Source of the DNA: Balaenoptera acutorostrata
Taxonomy: Eukaryota > Chordata > Mammalia > Artiodactyla > Balaenopteridae
Length of the DNA: 64,000 nucleotides
Direction: 5' to 3'
NCBI RefSeq assembly: GCF_949987535.1
Contig: NC_080075.1
Span: forward strand, 45,257,536 to 45,321,535
Shown here: one piece after another, positions 1-10,479 of the stretch
How positions within the stretch are numbered: the first letter of the stretch is position 1
How the letters are laid out: every line of letters starts with the position of its first letter
Notes under the pieces: generated by a model
Seen by the model: the letters and a program-made list of their open reading frames with translations, nothing else
Told to the model about the DNA's origin: nothing
The model's database searches: none
Translations under genes and position numbers: made by a program

Positions 1-371
1 ATGTATTGAGGTGCTCCTATGTTGGGTGCATATATATTTATAATTGTTATATCTTCTTCTTGGATTGATCCCTGGATCATTATGTAGTGTCCTTCCTTGT
101 CTCTTGTAACATTCTTTATTTTAAAGTCTATTTTATCTGATATGAGTATAGCTACTCCAGCTTTCTTTTGATTTCCATTTGCATGGAATATCTTTTTCCA
201 TCCCCTCACTTTCAGTCTGTATGTGTCCCTAGGTCTGAAGTGGGTCTCTTGTAGACAGCATACATATGGGTCTTGTTTTTGTATCCATTCAGCCAGTCTA
301 TGTCTTTTGGTTGGGGCATTTAATCCATTCACGTTTAAGGTAATTATCGATATGTATGTTCCTATGACCAT
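1..371 (-). CDS. L1 ORF2p, N-terminal endonuclease fragment (cut by the window edge)
   Basis: The first ~123 codons of L1 ORF2, starting at the ATG whose complement ends at 371, the same relative start as the intact ORF2 at 34675. ORF2p is the L1 endonuclease and reverse transcriptase acting in nuclear target-primed reverse transcription. Visible here are the AP-endonuclease motifs LNVNGLN and the metal-binding glutamate of CLQETHF. The frame is open to base 1, so nothing in the window shows whether the rest is intact. It lies 58 bp downstream of ORF1 on the minus strand, the normal bicistronic L1 arrangement. Confidence 0.85.
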   Translation of the reverse strand, partial: MVIGTYISIITLNVNGLNAPTKRHRLAEWIQKQDPYVCCLQETHFRPRDTYRLKVRGWKKIFHANGNQKKAGVAILISDKIDFKIKNVTRDKEGHYIMIQGSIQEEDITIINIYAPNIGAPQY

Positions 372-429
372 TTTCTTAATTGTTTTGGGTTTGTTTTTGT
401 AGGTCCTTTTCTTCTCTTGTGTTTCCCAC

Positions 430-1335
430 TTAGAGAAGTTCCTTTAGCATTTGTTGTAGAGCTGGTTTGGTGGTGCTGAATTCTCTTAGCTTTTGCTTGT
501 CTGTAAAGCTTTTGATTTCTCCATCAAATCTAAATGAGATCCTTGCTGGGTAGAGTAATCTTGGTTGTAGGTTCTTCCCTTTCATCACTTTAAGTATTTC
601 ATGCCACTCCCTTCTGGCTTGCAGAGTTTCTGCTGAGAAATCAGCTGTTAACCTTATGGGGGTTCCCTTGTATGTTATTTGTCGTTTTTCCCTTGCTGCT
701 TTCAATAATTTTTCTTTGTCTTTAATTTTTGCCACTTTGATTACTATGTGTCTCGGCGTGTTTCTCCTTGGGTTTATTCTGTATGGGACTCTCTGCGCTT
801 CCTGGACTTGGGTGGCTATTTCCTTTCCCATGTTAGGGAAGTTTTCGAGTATAATCTCTTCAAATATTTTCTCTGGTCCTTTCTCTCTCTCTTCTCCTTC
901 TGGGACCCCTATAATGCGAATGTTGTTGCGTTTAATGTTGTCCCAGAGGTCTCTTAGGCTATCTTCATTTCTTTTTATTCTTTTTTCTTTAGTCTGTTCC
1001 GCAGCAGTGAATTCCACCATTCTGTCTTCCAGGTCACTTATCCGTTCTTCTGCCTCAGTTATTCTGCTATTGATTCCTTCTAGTGTAGTTTTCATTTCAG
1101 TTATTGTATTGGTCATCTCTGTTTGTTTGTTCTTTAATTCTTCTAGGTCTTTGTTAATCATTTCTTGCATCTTCTCAATCTTTGCCTCCATTCTTATTCC
1201 GAGGTCCTGGATCATCTTCACTATCATTATTCTGAATTCTTTTTCTGGAAGGTTGCCTATCTCCACTTCATTTAGTTGTTTTTCTGGGGTTTTTTCTTGT
1301 TCCTTCATCTGGTACATAGCCCTCTGCCTTTTCAT
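430..1335 (-). CDS. L1 ORF1p, RNA-binding chaperone (301 aa, open)
   Basis: Complete L1 ORF1, identical in protein sequence to the ORF1 of the full-length L1 at 34734-35639; the one nucleotide difference (961) is synonymous (GAT/GAC). ORF1p is a trimeric RNA-binding protein that coats L1 RNA in cytoplasmic particles. Residues ~35-115 are heptad-rich and charged (coiled coil). Residues ~135-225 are the RRM region, with [13 protein letters not shown] and the conserved ENFPNMGKE. Residues ~205-301 are the C-terminal domain, with [26 protein letters not shown] and [10 protein letters not shown]. The length is close to the 338 aa of human ORF1p; the difference is at the N terminus and the short tail. 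The start MKRQRAMYQ follows the 5'UTR directly. Its element is 5'-truncated, so promoter activity is doubtful. Confidence 0.9.
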   Translation of the reverse strand: MKRQRAMYQMKEQEKTPEKQLNEVEIGNLPEKEFRIMIVKMIQDLGIRMEAKIEKMQEMINKDLEELKNKQTEMTNTITEMKTTLEGINSRITEAEERISDLEDRMVEFTAAEQTKEKRIKRNEDSLRDLWDNIKRNNIRIIGVPEGEEREKGPEKIFEEIILENFPNMGKEIATQVQEAQRVPYRINPRRNTPRHIVIKVAKIKDKEKLLKAAREKRQITYKGTPIRLTADFSAETLQARREWHEILKVMKGKNLQPRLLYPARISFRFDGEIKSFTDKQKLREFSTTKPALQQMLKELL

Positions 1336-1484
1336 CTTCTCTGTCTTTCTGTAACTGTGGTTTTTGGTCCACAGGCTGCAGGATTGTAGTTTTTCTTGCT
1401 TCTGTTGTCTGCCCTCTGGTGGTTGAGGCTATCTAAGAGGCTTGATGGGAGGCTCTGGTGGTGGGTAGAGCTGACTGTTGCTGT

Positions 1485-3110
1485 CTTTTTAAAAAATTTT
1501 TATTGGAGCATAGTTGATTTACAATGTTGTGTTAGTTTCATGTATACAGCAAAGTGAATCAGTTATACATATACATGTATCCACTCTTTTTTAGATTCTT
1601 TTCCCATTATAGGCCATTACAGAGTATTGAGTAGAGTTCCCTGTGCTATACAGTAGGTCCTTATTAGTTATTATTTTGTATATAGTAGTGTGTATATGTC
1701 AATCCCAGTCTCCCAACTTATCCCTCACCCTCTTCCCCCTGGTAACCATAAGTTGTTTTCCACATCTTTATTTGTAGATAAGTTCATTTGTACCCTTTTT
1801 TTAGATTCCACATGTAAGCAATATCATATGATATTTGTCTTTCTCTGTCTGACTTCACTCAGTATGACAATCTCTAGGTCCATCCAGGTTGCTGCAAATG
1901 GCATTATTTCGTTCTTTTCTATGGCTGAGTAATATTCCATTGTATATATGTATCACATCTTCTTTATGCATTCCTCTGTCGATGGACATTTAGGTTGCTG
2001 CCATGTCCTGGTTATTGTAAATAGTGCTGCAGCAAACATTGTGGTGAATGTACCTTTTCAAATTATGGTTTTCTCTGGATATATGCCCAGGAGTGGGATC
2101 GCTGGATCATATGGTAGTTCTATTTTTAGTTTTTTAAGGAACCTCCATACTGTTCTCCATAGTGGCTGTACCAATTTACATTCCTACCAACAGTGTTGGA
2201 GGGTTCCCTTTTCTCCACACCCTCTCCAGCATTTATTGTTTGTAGATTTTTTGATGATAGCTATTCTAACCGGTGTGAGGTGATACCTCATTGTAGTTTT
2301 GATTTGCATTTCTCTGCTAATTAGTGATGTTAAACATCTTTTCACGTGCTTTTTGTCCATCTGTATGTCTTCTTTGGAGAAATGTCTATTTAGATCTTCT
2401 GCCCATTTTTTTAGTGGGTTGTTCGTTTTTTGATATTGAGCTGCATGAGCTGTTTGTATATTTTGGAGATCAATCCCTTGTCGGTTGCTTCATTTGCAAA
2501 TATTTTCTCCCGTTCTGAGGGTTGTCTTTTCATTTTGTTTATGGTTTCCTTTGCTGTGCAAAAGCTTTTAAGTTTAATCAGGTCCCATTTGTTTATTTTT
2601 GTTTTTATTTTCATTACTCTAGGAGATGGATCAAAAAAGGCCTTCCTGCAATTTATGCCAGAGGGTGTTCTGCCTATGTTTTCCTCTTAAGAGTTTTATA
2701 CTATCTGGCCTTACCTTTAGGTCTTTAATCATTCTGAGTTTATTTATTTATTTATTTATTTTTTTAATTTTATTTATTTATTTATTTATTTATTTATTTT
2801 TGGCTGTGCTGGGTCTTCGGTTCTTGCGAGGGCTTTCTCTAGTTGCGGCAAGTGGGGGCCACTCTTCATCGCGGTGCGGGGACCGCTCTTCATCGCGGTG
2901 CGCGGGCCTTTCACTATCGCGGCCCCTCCCGTTGCGGGGCACAGGCTCCAGACGCGCAGGCTCAGCAGCTGTGGCTCACGGGCCCAGCTGCTCCGTGGCA
3001 TGTGGGATCTTCCCAGACCAGGGCTCGAACCCGTGTCTCCTGCATTAGCAGGCAGATTCTCAACCACTGCGCCACCAGGGAAGCCCCTGAGTTTATTTTT
3101 TGTGTATGGT
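1485..3110 (-). mobile_element. Older L1, 3' end (ORF2 C-terminus and 3'UTR), interrupted by a SINE
   Basis: On the minus strand this reads as the C-terminal third of L1 ORF2 followed by a ~450-bp 3'UTR and an A-rich tail (the T/A run at 1485-1500). It aligns in order with 30857-31810 of the intact L1 but has stops and frameshifts; the longest remnant is 67 aa at 2411-2614 ([21 protein letters not shown]). The SINE at 2746-3086 splits it, and homology resumes at 3087 and fades near 3110. The 3'UTR belongs to another L1 subfamily than the intact copy and resembles that of the L1 at 53101. Confidence 0.85.
2746..3086 (-). mobile_element. CHR-type SINE (tRNA-derived, cetartiodactyl)
   Basis: The minus-strand copy ends at 3086 with the complement of GGGCTTCCCTGGTGGCGCAG, carries the pol III B-box region (GGTTCGAGCCC type) near 3025, and has an (AAAT)n tail at 2746-2800. 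A perfect 12-bp target-site duplication, ctgagtttattt, lies at 2734-2745 and 3087-3098 and interrupts L1 ORF2. Several CpG dinucleotides survive, so the insertion is young. Confidence 0.93.
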
Positions 3111-4080
3111 TTTCTCTTGAAGTGTGTAAGATCATCTGTTTGTACCCAGGGTTCTGAAGTTTCATGTGTAGGTCTTGGTGTGGTTCACACTTCATTCATT
3201 TTGCAAAAAACATGGTGGATCTCTTTTTGAATTATTTCTTCAACAATTGTATTTTGTAAATTTTGTCCTGTTCTTTTTTTGTCTCTCTTTTAGAACTTCT
3301 TTATTGTAAATTAGACTTTCTGTGTCACCTTTTGAATTATCTTCTCTTGAAGTTTCTATTTCTCTGTATTTTGGGTCTTTGGAGATTTGCTCAGTTTTAT
3401 TTTGCAAAACTTCTGAATTTTCCCTTTCCTTTATCATATTTTTTTTCTTTCAAGAGCACTCTTGTTCTCTAAATGTTCTTCTTTTTTGTAACTGTCTCTT
3501 CTTTCAGGGATGCAGTAACTTCATTTATCTCTCTGAGCATAATATAGCTTTTTTTCCTTGATTCTATTTAGCCTTCCCACACTGTCTATATTTTTCAAGT
3601 GTAATTTTTTTCTCTATTTGTTGATTTTGATCTTTGTCAGTTCTTTTAGGTACTTTCCTCAAATGTTTGGTGAGCCATGAAGCTATCTAATAGCACACAT
3701 GCAAGAGGGAGAGAAATAGAGAGAGAGGAAGAGGATGAGGGAGAGGGGAGAGGGAGAGAGAGAAAGAGAGAAAGGAAGAGGTGTTTGGTGGGATTTATTG
3801 TGGAGAGATGTTTATTTAGGGACTCTCTCCTGTTAGGATTGTTTTCCCAGAGAAGAAACCTCTAATATTCTTCCCAGTGAATATAAAGCCGGCTTCAGGA
3901 TTCTGGAGCCAAGCAGAAAGGGACTGGGGGGTCCCAATATTCAGTATATAGACTCTTATTTAATCTTTATCCCCACCCACTGCTGTATCTGGTGTCTCTA
4001 AACCCAGACTTCCTCTGTTCTACCTCCTCAGTAATTAAACCTACTGTTCTATCAGGGTTGTAGAGGTCTAGTTGCTCCTT
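3111..4080. other. No gene recognised; AT-rich, probably ancient repeat
   Basis: All frames are short and of low complexity. A T-rich composition with phrases resembling old L1 sequence suggests an ancient LINE fragment, but I cannot assign a family. It contains the purine tract listed separately. Confidence 0.4.
3703..3782. repeat. (GA)n-rich purine microsatellite
   Basis: About 80 bases almost wholly of A and G (agagagagaggaagagg-like units). The 62-aa frame across it is composed of R/E/K repeats and is not a gene. Confidence 0.9.
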
Positions 4081-4089
4081 ATGCAGACT

Positions 4090-4225
4090 TGAATACATTA
4101 ATTTATTTCTTCAATAAAACTTACCAAATGCCTGCTACATGCCAAACATTGTTTTCTGTAGTGTGGAAATGATTGTCTGTGAAACAAGCAAAAATCCCCT
4201 GTCCCCTGTGGAGCTTTCATCCCCA
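4090..4225 (-). mobile_element. L2 LINE 3' end fragment
   Basis: The plus strand reads like the reverse complement of the L2 3' end: ttcttcaataaaacttacc, then ctgctacatgccaaacattg and tgtggagctttcatcc. These match the conserved L2 words 'ttattgagcacctactatgtgccaggcactg' and 'catggagcttacattc' in the same order. Strongly diverged. Confidence 0.6.
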
Positions 4226-4879
4226 ACTGAACCCTTACTTTCAAAACTCACTGATGTCTCCAAACTCTAAACTTTGGTCTTCTGTAGTATAAACTGGCTT
4301 GCTTTTTGTTTAGCTCTTTGTATACCCTGTTTTGATTTTCTATTTGGTCTATTCAGTCAGACACCACTTTTCCAGTTCCAATATTGGGTAACTTTCACTT
4401 CCTCATCAGGACTTTTTGTTTTGTTTTGTTTGTATTTTGGGATTGATTTCACACCCTTTTGGTCATTTCATGGCATTTAGGAAGAACATAGGGGTAAACA
4501 TGTGTGTCCAATATACTACCTTTGCTAGAAATAGCTGTGAGTAATTTTGCCTAATGAGCCTAGCACCCGAATGTCTGCCAACCTGTGATGTGCATGGGTA
4601 GCCCAAAGTCTCAACAGAGTTGGGAATCTGGAGTCTTCTCTACTAATATTTATCTCTGTTACAAGCTGGCCCTGTCTGAAAAGATTTTGAGTCACCAGAT
4701 CATGCACTAAGCTTGTGCTACTCTTCATGCAATTGCTGTGTCCTCTGACAGAACCACAGTTGCTTTTCTGGCCAGCAAGGACCCAGATTTCTGAGGACAT
4801 GTGGCTATCAGATGCCTACCTCCAATCCTACCCTATGATAAATGGAATATTGCCTGCCATATCAGTAAACAAAGGATGT

Positions 4880-5352
4880 CACAGTCATCAGCAATTGCAG
4901 CCACAGCCAATCGCTGGTGAGCCCTGAGGAAACTCAGGAAGGAAAAGAATACCTGCCATCTAGCAGCCATCAGACTGCAGCCACTCCCCACAGTGAGCCC
5001 TGAGGAAACTCAGGATGTGAAAACACAGCATACTGGCCCCACATAGCTGAGGTGCATATCAAAGGAATGATTTCAGTGAATCCAGATTCTTAACATCTTC
5101 CCATATGTAGAAAAGCACTAAATTCCTTAATTTGAGATTTCTAGTTTTCTTGAATTAACAGTAATCTTTTGTTCCTACTATGTGCCCTTTGTTGCAAAAC
5201 TCCTGTATATCCTAGCTCCCCCCTGGCCTCCTTGGAGCAGTTCTCTCGGGGTTACTTGAGATGCTGCCTCCCGGACTTGAAGTCCTAAAAATTTCTGCCG
5301 CATAAAACATAACTCTCAACTTTTAGGTTGTGAATATGTTTTTTAGTCAACA
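4880..5352 (+). mobile_element. Solo LTR of an endogenous retrovirus (cetartiodactyl ERV, class I-like)
   Basis: The 3' part has the layout of an LTR R/U5: ggcctccttggagcagttct, gagatgctgcctcccggact, then a decayed poly(A) signal (cataaaacat at ~5300) and an end in ..tcaaca at 5352. The 5' part contains two copies of gagccctgaggaaactcagg about 76 bp apart (near 4918 and 4994). No primer-binding site or gag follows, so it is solo. The 5' boundary and target duplication are not resolved. Confidence 0.6.
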
Positions 5353-5850
5353 CCCAGTACCAACATATATCAGCACATTTCCTACCCCTCATCCCCCAAC
5401 CTTTCCCTAGCATTATATATTGCCTGGATCTGAGAGAATCTATAGAGCTGCAGTTTTTTTTAGCTAAGCCTTCTCGCATTTTCCCCTTCTGGGTCTTTGG
5501 AAGCTTCAAAGGAGGCAACATATAAGTTTGTATTTTTATCACAATTCTGTGCCATCTGTGATTTTTTGGGAGGAAATAGTCACTTATCTAGAAGAGGAAG
5601 GACCTTGATTCTTCTCACTTGGAACAAGAAAATTCCTATTGAGCACTTTTCCAATTTCTCAAGCAAAGGAAGGCATATATGTCCTGCCACCCTATGGAAA
5701 CTTCACGGTAGCAGACTTTGTGGAGCTGAGGGACACGGGCTCTCTTTCCCTTTAGATCGTCAAACTCAAGGCAGTGTACTCTGAAACCCGCTCCACTCTC
5801 GCGTGAGTGACATGCCTTTGCCTAGTGTCTATTTTTTTCTCCAGGAGATC
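5353..5850. other. No gene or repeat recognised
   Basis: Unique-looking sequence between the LTR and the SINE; only short unsupported frames. Confidence 0.5.
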
Positions 5851-5863
5851 AAAACTGTACATT

Positions 5864-6216
5864 TTTTAAAAATTTTATTTATTTATTTATTTTTGGCTGC
5901 GTTGGGTCTTTGTCACTGCACACGGGCATTCTCTAGTTGCAGCGAGTGGGGGCTACTCTTCGTTGCACTACGCGGGCTTCTCACTGCGGTGGCTTCTCTT
6001 GTTGCAGAGCACGGGCTCTAGGCACGCGGGCTTTAGTAGTTGTGGCACGCGGGCTCAGTAGTTGTGGCTCACGGGCTCCAGAGCGCAGGCTCAGTAGTTG
6101 TGACGCTCGGGCTTAGTTGCTCAGCGGCATGTGGGATCTTCCCAGACCAGGGCTTGAACCCGTGTGCCCTGCATTGGCAGGTGGATTCTTAACCACTGCG
6201 CCACCAGGGAAGTCCC
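5864..6216 (-). mobile_element. CHR-type SINE, older copy with internal duplications
   Basis: It ends with the complement of GGGACTTCCCTGGTGGCGCA and starts in an (AAAT)n tail. A perfect 13-bp target-site duplication, aaaactgtacatt, lies at 5851-5863 and 6217-6229. The middle repeats 'cgggctttagtagttgtggca / cgggctcagtagttgtggctc / ggctcagtagttgtgacg', so it is longer (353 bp) than the copies near 300 bp. Confidence 0.93.
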
Positions 6217-6229
6217 AAAACTGTACATT

Positions 6230-6940
6230 CTTATGGGAGATCTTTTATTGCTCACAGTCTTCTCATATTATCAGAAACTTCACTTTCCTAGTTTTCAAAA
6301 TAGAGCCCAATTCCAGAGATTACAGATGAAATTCTAGGATTTTAACTCTTGGTACTGTTTTGTCTTTGGACATCAAACCTGGAAAATGCATCTTATACTG
6401 TCTTGGGGGGGATTTAGAGGAAGGGAAAAGCAGTCAATCTTCAATTAAGCTGTTGAACTGGTTTGTGAATTCTATACCGGTGGTGGGGAAGGAATGCAGA
6501 AACCTCGTGGTTCTGACCTTCTTGTTCCTAAAAATAGCTCTTGTGTGTGAATAAGGATTTCACAGCTCTGAAAGGAAATCTTTCAAAGGGAACCAAAGAA
6601 AATGTCAGAAGATTGTCAAACTATGAAAATTAGTTATGCCAAAAACTAATATTAGAACTCTGAAAAAAGTTCCCATTGATAAAGCACAATATTATCTATA
6701 ACAACTCTTTGGCATCTTTTTATATTTCTTTCAAAATGCTTTGTAAATTGCCTGCCCCTTTAGACATTATTTTCATGAAGTAATAAAACTTTATCTGCAC
6801 TTCCCTGAAAAATCTTTATATCACCTAGAACACACTTAGAACAATAAGTATTCATTAATATTTTTAAATATTAAGTTTTATTTTCACCCAAGATAAATAG
6901 GAAAGACATCTGCTCTGAAAGGCACCTAGAAACTAACAGA
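6230..6940. other. No gene or repeat recognised
   Basis: AT-rich unique-looking sequence. The 64-aa frame at 6360-6554 has no recognisable domain or supporting context. Confidence 0.45.
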
Positions 6941-6944
6941 TCAG

Positions 6945-7560
6945 TTAATCACTTATTTAAGATGTACTTGTTGAATGCACACCATGAGTCAGGTATTATG
7001 ATAAGCTTTAGGAATACGGGTATAAATTAAAGAGTTGTGGCAATGCATTCACCAGGCTACAGTAGAGTGGTGCTGACAGATGATTAAAGAAATATACACA
7101 AAATATGAGATACACGATATAGTGGCAGAATTATAAAGTGTTTAGATGGCATTGTAGCCCAGAGTTCTACCCTATTCCAGAGGTGAGGAAAGGAGTTCCA
7201 GCTAAAGGTGCTATCTTGAATGATGAATGAGAGCTCTCTAGAAAAAGAAGAGAAATTAGTTTTCCAAGAGGAGAGACTATACGTGTAAAGGTCTAGAAAT
7301 GAGAGAGGAATACATTTTAGTGCAGTTAGAACAAAGAAATTTGTGAGATGGAGAGCAGTGAGAATTAGGGTAGGCAAGTAGACAGAGATCATATTATTCA
7401 GGGGCTTTAAAGGCACATTACGGGTATAGATTTCATTACAAAGATAATAAGCAGCCATTTAATCATTTTTGGAATGGCAATGACATGATTAGATTTGCAC
7501 TTTGGGCAGATCATTTTGGTTGTATATGAAAAATGGATTGAAAGAGAACAAAATATTGCA
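6945..7560 (-). mobile_element. L2 LINE fragment
   Basis: The plus strand carries, in order, words of the reverse-complemented L2 3' region: acttgttgaatgcacaccat, ggggctttaaaggcacatta, gcagccatttaatcattttt and atgacatgattagatttgca. The 124-aa minus-strand frame at 7084-7458 lies in it and is not a gene. Confidence 0.6.
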
Positions 7561-7989
7561 GGACTTCTTGTTCCAGTCTTGTCAGAGAGGCTGGCTTTGG
7601 ACTTAACTTCTTACCTAAACAACTATGGAACTAGACCAATAATGTAAAACAAATAATTTTAGGCATTGGACATCAGTCAGTGTAAGGCCTGAGATCCTTG
7701 AGGGAAAAACAGACCAAAAAAACCCCACATAATTTCTTCACCCTGGCTTTCTGCCTGAGGAGATATCCCATGTGTGATACTTGAGAACAGAGAGGGGAAT
7801 TTGCACTGGGCAGAGTAAGACAGTTTGGTGTTTTGGGGTTGTGACACGATTGGATGGAACTGCTGATGAGGACCTGACAGCTGAGTGAGACTTCTGATCA
7901 TACATAGATGATGGAATGCTAGGAAAGTGTTGGAGTTCTGACCTAAATAGAGTCCAGACACCTTAATAATTAAGCCAGGCATTCAGCTG
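7561..7989. other. No gene recognised
   Basis: Short frames only. The right part may be the eroded beginning of the L1 that follows. Confidence 0.4.
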
Positions 7990-10470
7990 AGATCTCCAAA
8001 TAGTAAAGATACACTCTAAGACTACTTCATACGTACTTTAACAAGTTCTTTGCCCAAAAACCAAGGGTAAATTTGAAGTAAACTCACCCTTGAAAAACGA
8101 GAAAACAACTCTGAACACGATAAAGTGGTCCACCTGTAATTTAACTGCCCCCAAAGCAGGACAGTAGTTAATCCATAGTCTCCACAACCTATCATCCACA
8201 GTGTCCAGCACATAATGATAGAAAGTACTAGTCAAGCAAACAAACAAACAGAAAACAGTAGGAAAACAACAACCATTTAATATTTCCAAAAGATAAAAGA
8301 ACTTACAGGAGCAGACCCAGAGATGAACCAGGTACTGAAATTATTAGGCAATGATTTTAAAATACCTTTTACAAATATGTTAAGAAATTTAGAAATGAAC
8401 AACCAAGCAGTTGGATGGGGGTACTTCAGTAGAATTAGAAAATTACTCCTAAAAAGAAATTCTTCCAAATATTTAAGAAAGAAAATGCCAATCTTATGCA
8501 ATATATTTCAGAAATCAGAGGAGGAAAAGACACAGCCACATTTATTTTATGAGACCAGCATAACCTTGACAAAGATATTAAAAGCAAAAATTTGCAAAAC
8601 AATATCCTTCAGTCCAAAAATCATTTTTAAATATTAAAAAATTAAATATAGCAATATATTTTAAAAGATCATCATGATTAATAAGTTTTATCCTAGAAAA
8701 GTGGGGTAGGGTTGCCATTCACAAATCAGTCATCATAATTTACCACAATGACATAGTAAAGGGGAAAACAAGATCATCTCAATAGATTAAGAAAAATAAT
8801 TTAATTAAAATTCAAACCAGTTAAAAGTAAAAATGATTTCAGTAAACTAGGAATAGAAAGCAACTTTCTCAAACTGACAAAGGACATTTATAGAAAACCT
8901 ACAGGTAATATATTTAATGATGAAATAGTAAATAATTTCTCCCCAATATGTGGAAAGGAAAAAAGTACACTCTTAAAAAGTATTAGAATGACATAATTGT
9001 GTATATCAAAAATGCAAAGCCAAGCCATCTGTAAAGAAGTTACTAAAAATAATAATTTAACAAGCTTGTTGGATTAAAAAGTCAATATACAAACATCGAT
9101 GGCATTTCAATAGAATAGCAAAAAAAAAAAAAAAAAAAGACATCCTGGAAAACCAAATTTAAAGATCATTATTTATAAAACAGTTTAAAGAATTAGAAAT
9201 GTAGGAATAAATTTAACAAATATGCAAAAACACACCAAAAACTACAAAATATTGCTGAAAAAAGTTGAAGAAATCCAAAATAAATGGAGAAATATGCTAA
9301 TTAATGGATGTGAAAGCTTAATTTAAGATGTTTCTCTTAAATTAACCCAAACTTTCAATACAATTTCAGTCAAAATCACAGCAGAATTTTCTATAGAAAT
9401 GGATACAAAGATTATAAAATTTATTTTGAAATAAAATCCACATCGTGTATCTTGACTGGTCAAAACAGTCTTGAAGAAGAAATACAAATTTGGAGGATTT
9501 TACTACCAAATTTCAAAACATATTGTAAAACTAGGATGATTAACACGTGGTAATTTTGGAGTTATGATAAAAAATATATCAGTGGCACAAAATAGATATT
9601 CTAAGTCTAGATCTACACATAAAACATCAGTTGCTTTTGTCAAAGGAGTCAAACAATTTCGATCTGAGAAAGGAAATTCTCAGTAAAAAGTGCTGAAACA
9701 ACTAGATAATCACGAGGAAAAAATAATCATTGATCCTTTCCTCATACTAAGCACAAACAGTAATTTGAGCTGGCTCATAGACCTAAAGGTAACATTTAAA
9801 TTTATAAATCTAGAAGAAAACATTTTACAAGTTTAGGGTTGGGCAAAGATTTCTTAGGCAACCTCAGGAGACTCTAATCATAAGAGAAAAAATGGTAAAT
9901 TGGTTTTCATTAAAATTGAAAAATTTTGCTTATTAAAAACAGTATTAAGAAAGTCAAAATCAAGCCACAGACTGGGAGGAAATATTCTCAAAACATATAT
10001 CTGACAAAGTACTCATATTAAGATTACACAGAGAATACCTACAACTTAGTAACTAAAGGAAAAGTAACTAAAATATGGAAGAAAGACTTGAACAGATATT
10101 TTACCAGATCTTATATAAGAATGCCCATAGAGCATATGAAAACGTGCTGGGTGACATTGGATCATTGGGAAAATGGAAATTTAAACCACAATGTAATGTG
10201 AGTACAGCCTCACTAGAATGGCTTAAATGAAAAATAATAAAACACTAAATATTGGAGAGGATCTGGAACAAGTAGGACACTCGTGTATTGTTAGTGGTAA
10301 TGGAAAATAGTGTAACCACTATGAAAACTATTTAGCAGTTTCTTATAAAGTTAAAAATCTTCCAAAATACCCTCAGTATTTCCTCTTCTTGGTATATGTA
10401 CTTTAAACAATGAATGTATATGTATATATTTCACTGCAGGTAATTTATATATCAATAAAATACTGTTAAC
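7990..10470 (+). mobile_element. Old L1 (L1M-type) fragment, decayed ORF region to 3' end
   Basis: Order of L1 landmarks on the plus strand: a pre-ORF2 segment near 8190-8400 (agtgtccagcacataatgat; aaatatgttaagaaatttag), ORF2 reverse-transcriptase words near 8515 (tcagaggaggaaaagacaca, then ttttatgagaccagcataac), atctcaatagatta at ~8777, aggacatttatagaaaacct at ~8880, gttggattaaaaagtcaata at ~9068, aataaatggagaaatatgct at ~9280, and the C-terminal region near 10250 (attggagaggatctggaaca). No frame is open for more than ~100 codons. An A19 tract sits at 9120-9138. Confidence 0.8.
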
Positions 10471-10479
10471 ATTAACAAA

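Larger units (their letters stand above)
1..1484 (-). mobile_element. Young L1 (LINE-1), 5'-truncated, 3' part outside the window
   Basis: This stretch matches 34305-35788 at a constant offset of 34304. I saw only two differences, a/g at 961 and g/t at 1477. It holds the start of ORF2, the 58-bp inter-ORF spacer, all of ORF1 and the first ~150 bp of the 5'UTR. The match stops at about 1484, where the full-length copy enters its 75-bp tandem repeat, so this copy is truncated at its 5' end. It abuts the A/T-rich tail of an older L1. The 3' end and the left target-site duplication lie outside the window. Confidence 0.93.

Noticed and set aside
656..1354. 232-aa plus-strand frame with hydrophobic segments (also at 34960-35658)
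   Set aside because: It is the exact antisense of L1 ORF1; the hydrophobicity comes from complementing Lys/Glu-rich codons.
2786..3067. Frames reading MVENLPANAGDTGSSPGLGR (also at 14213, 57919 and elsewhere) as a conserved protein family
   Set aside because: They are translations of the CHR SINE and recur wherever it is inserted.
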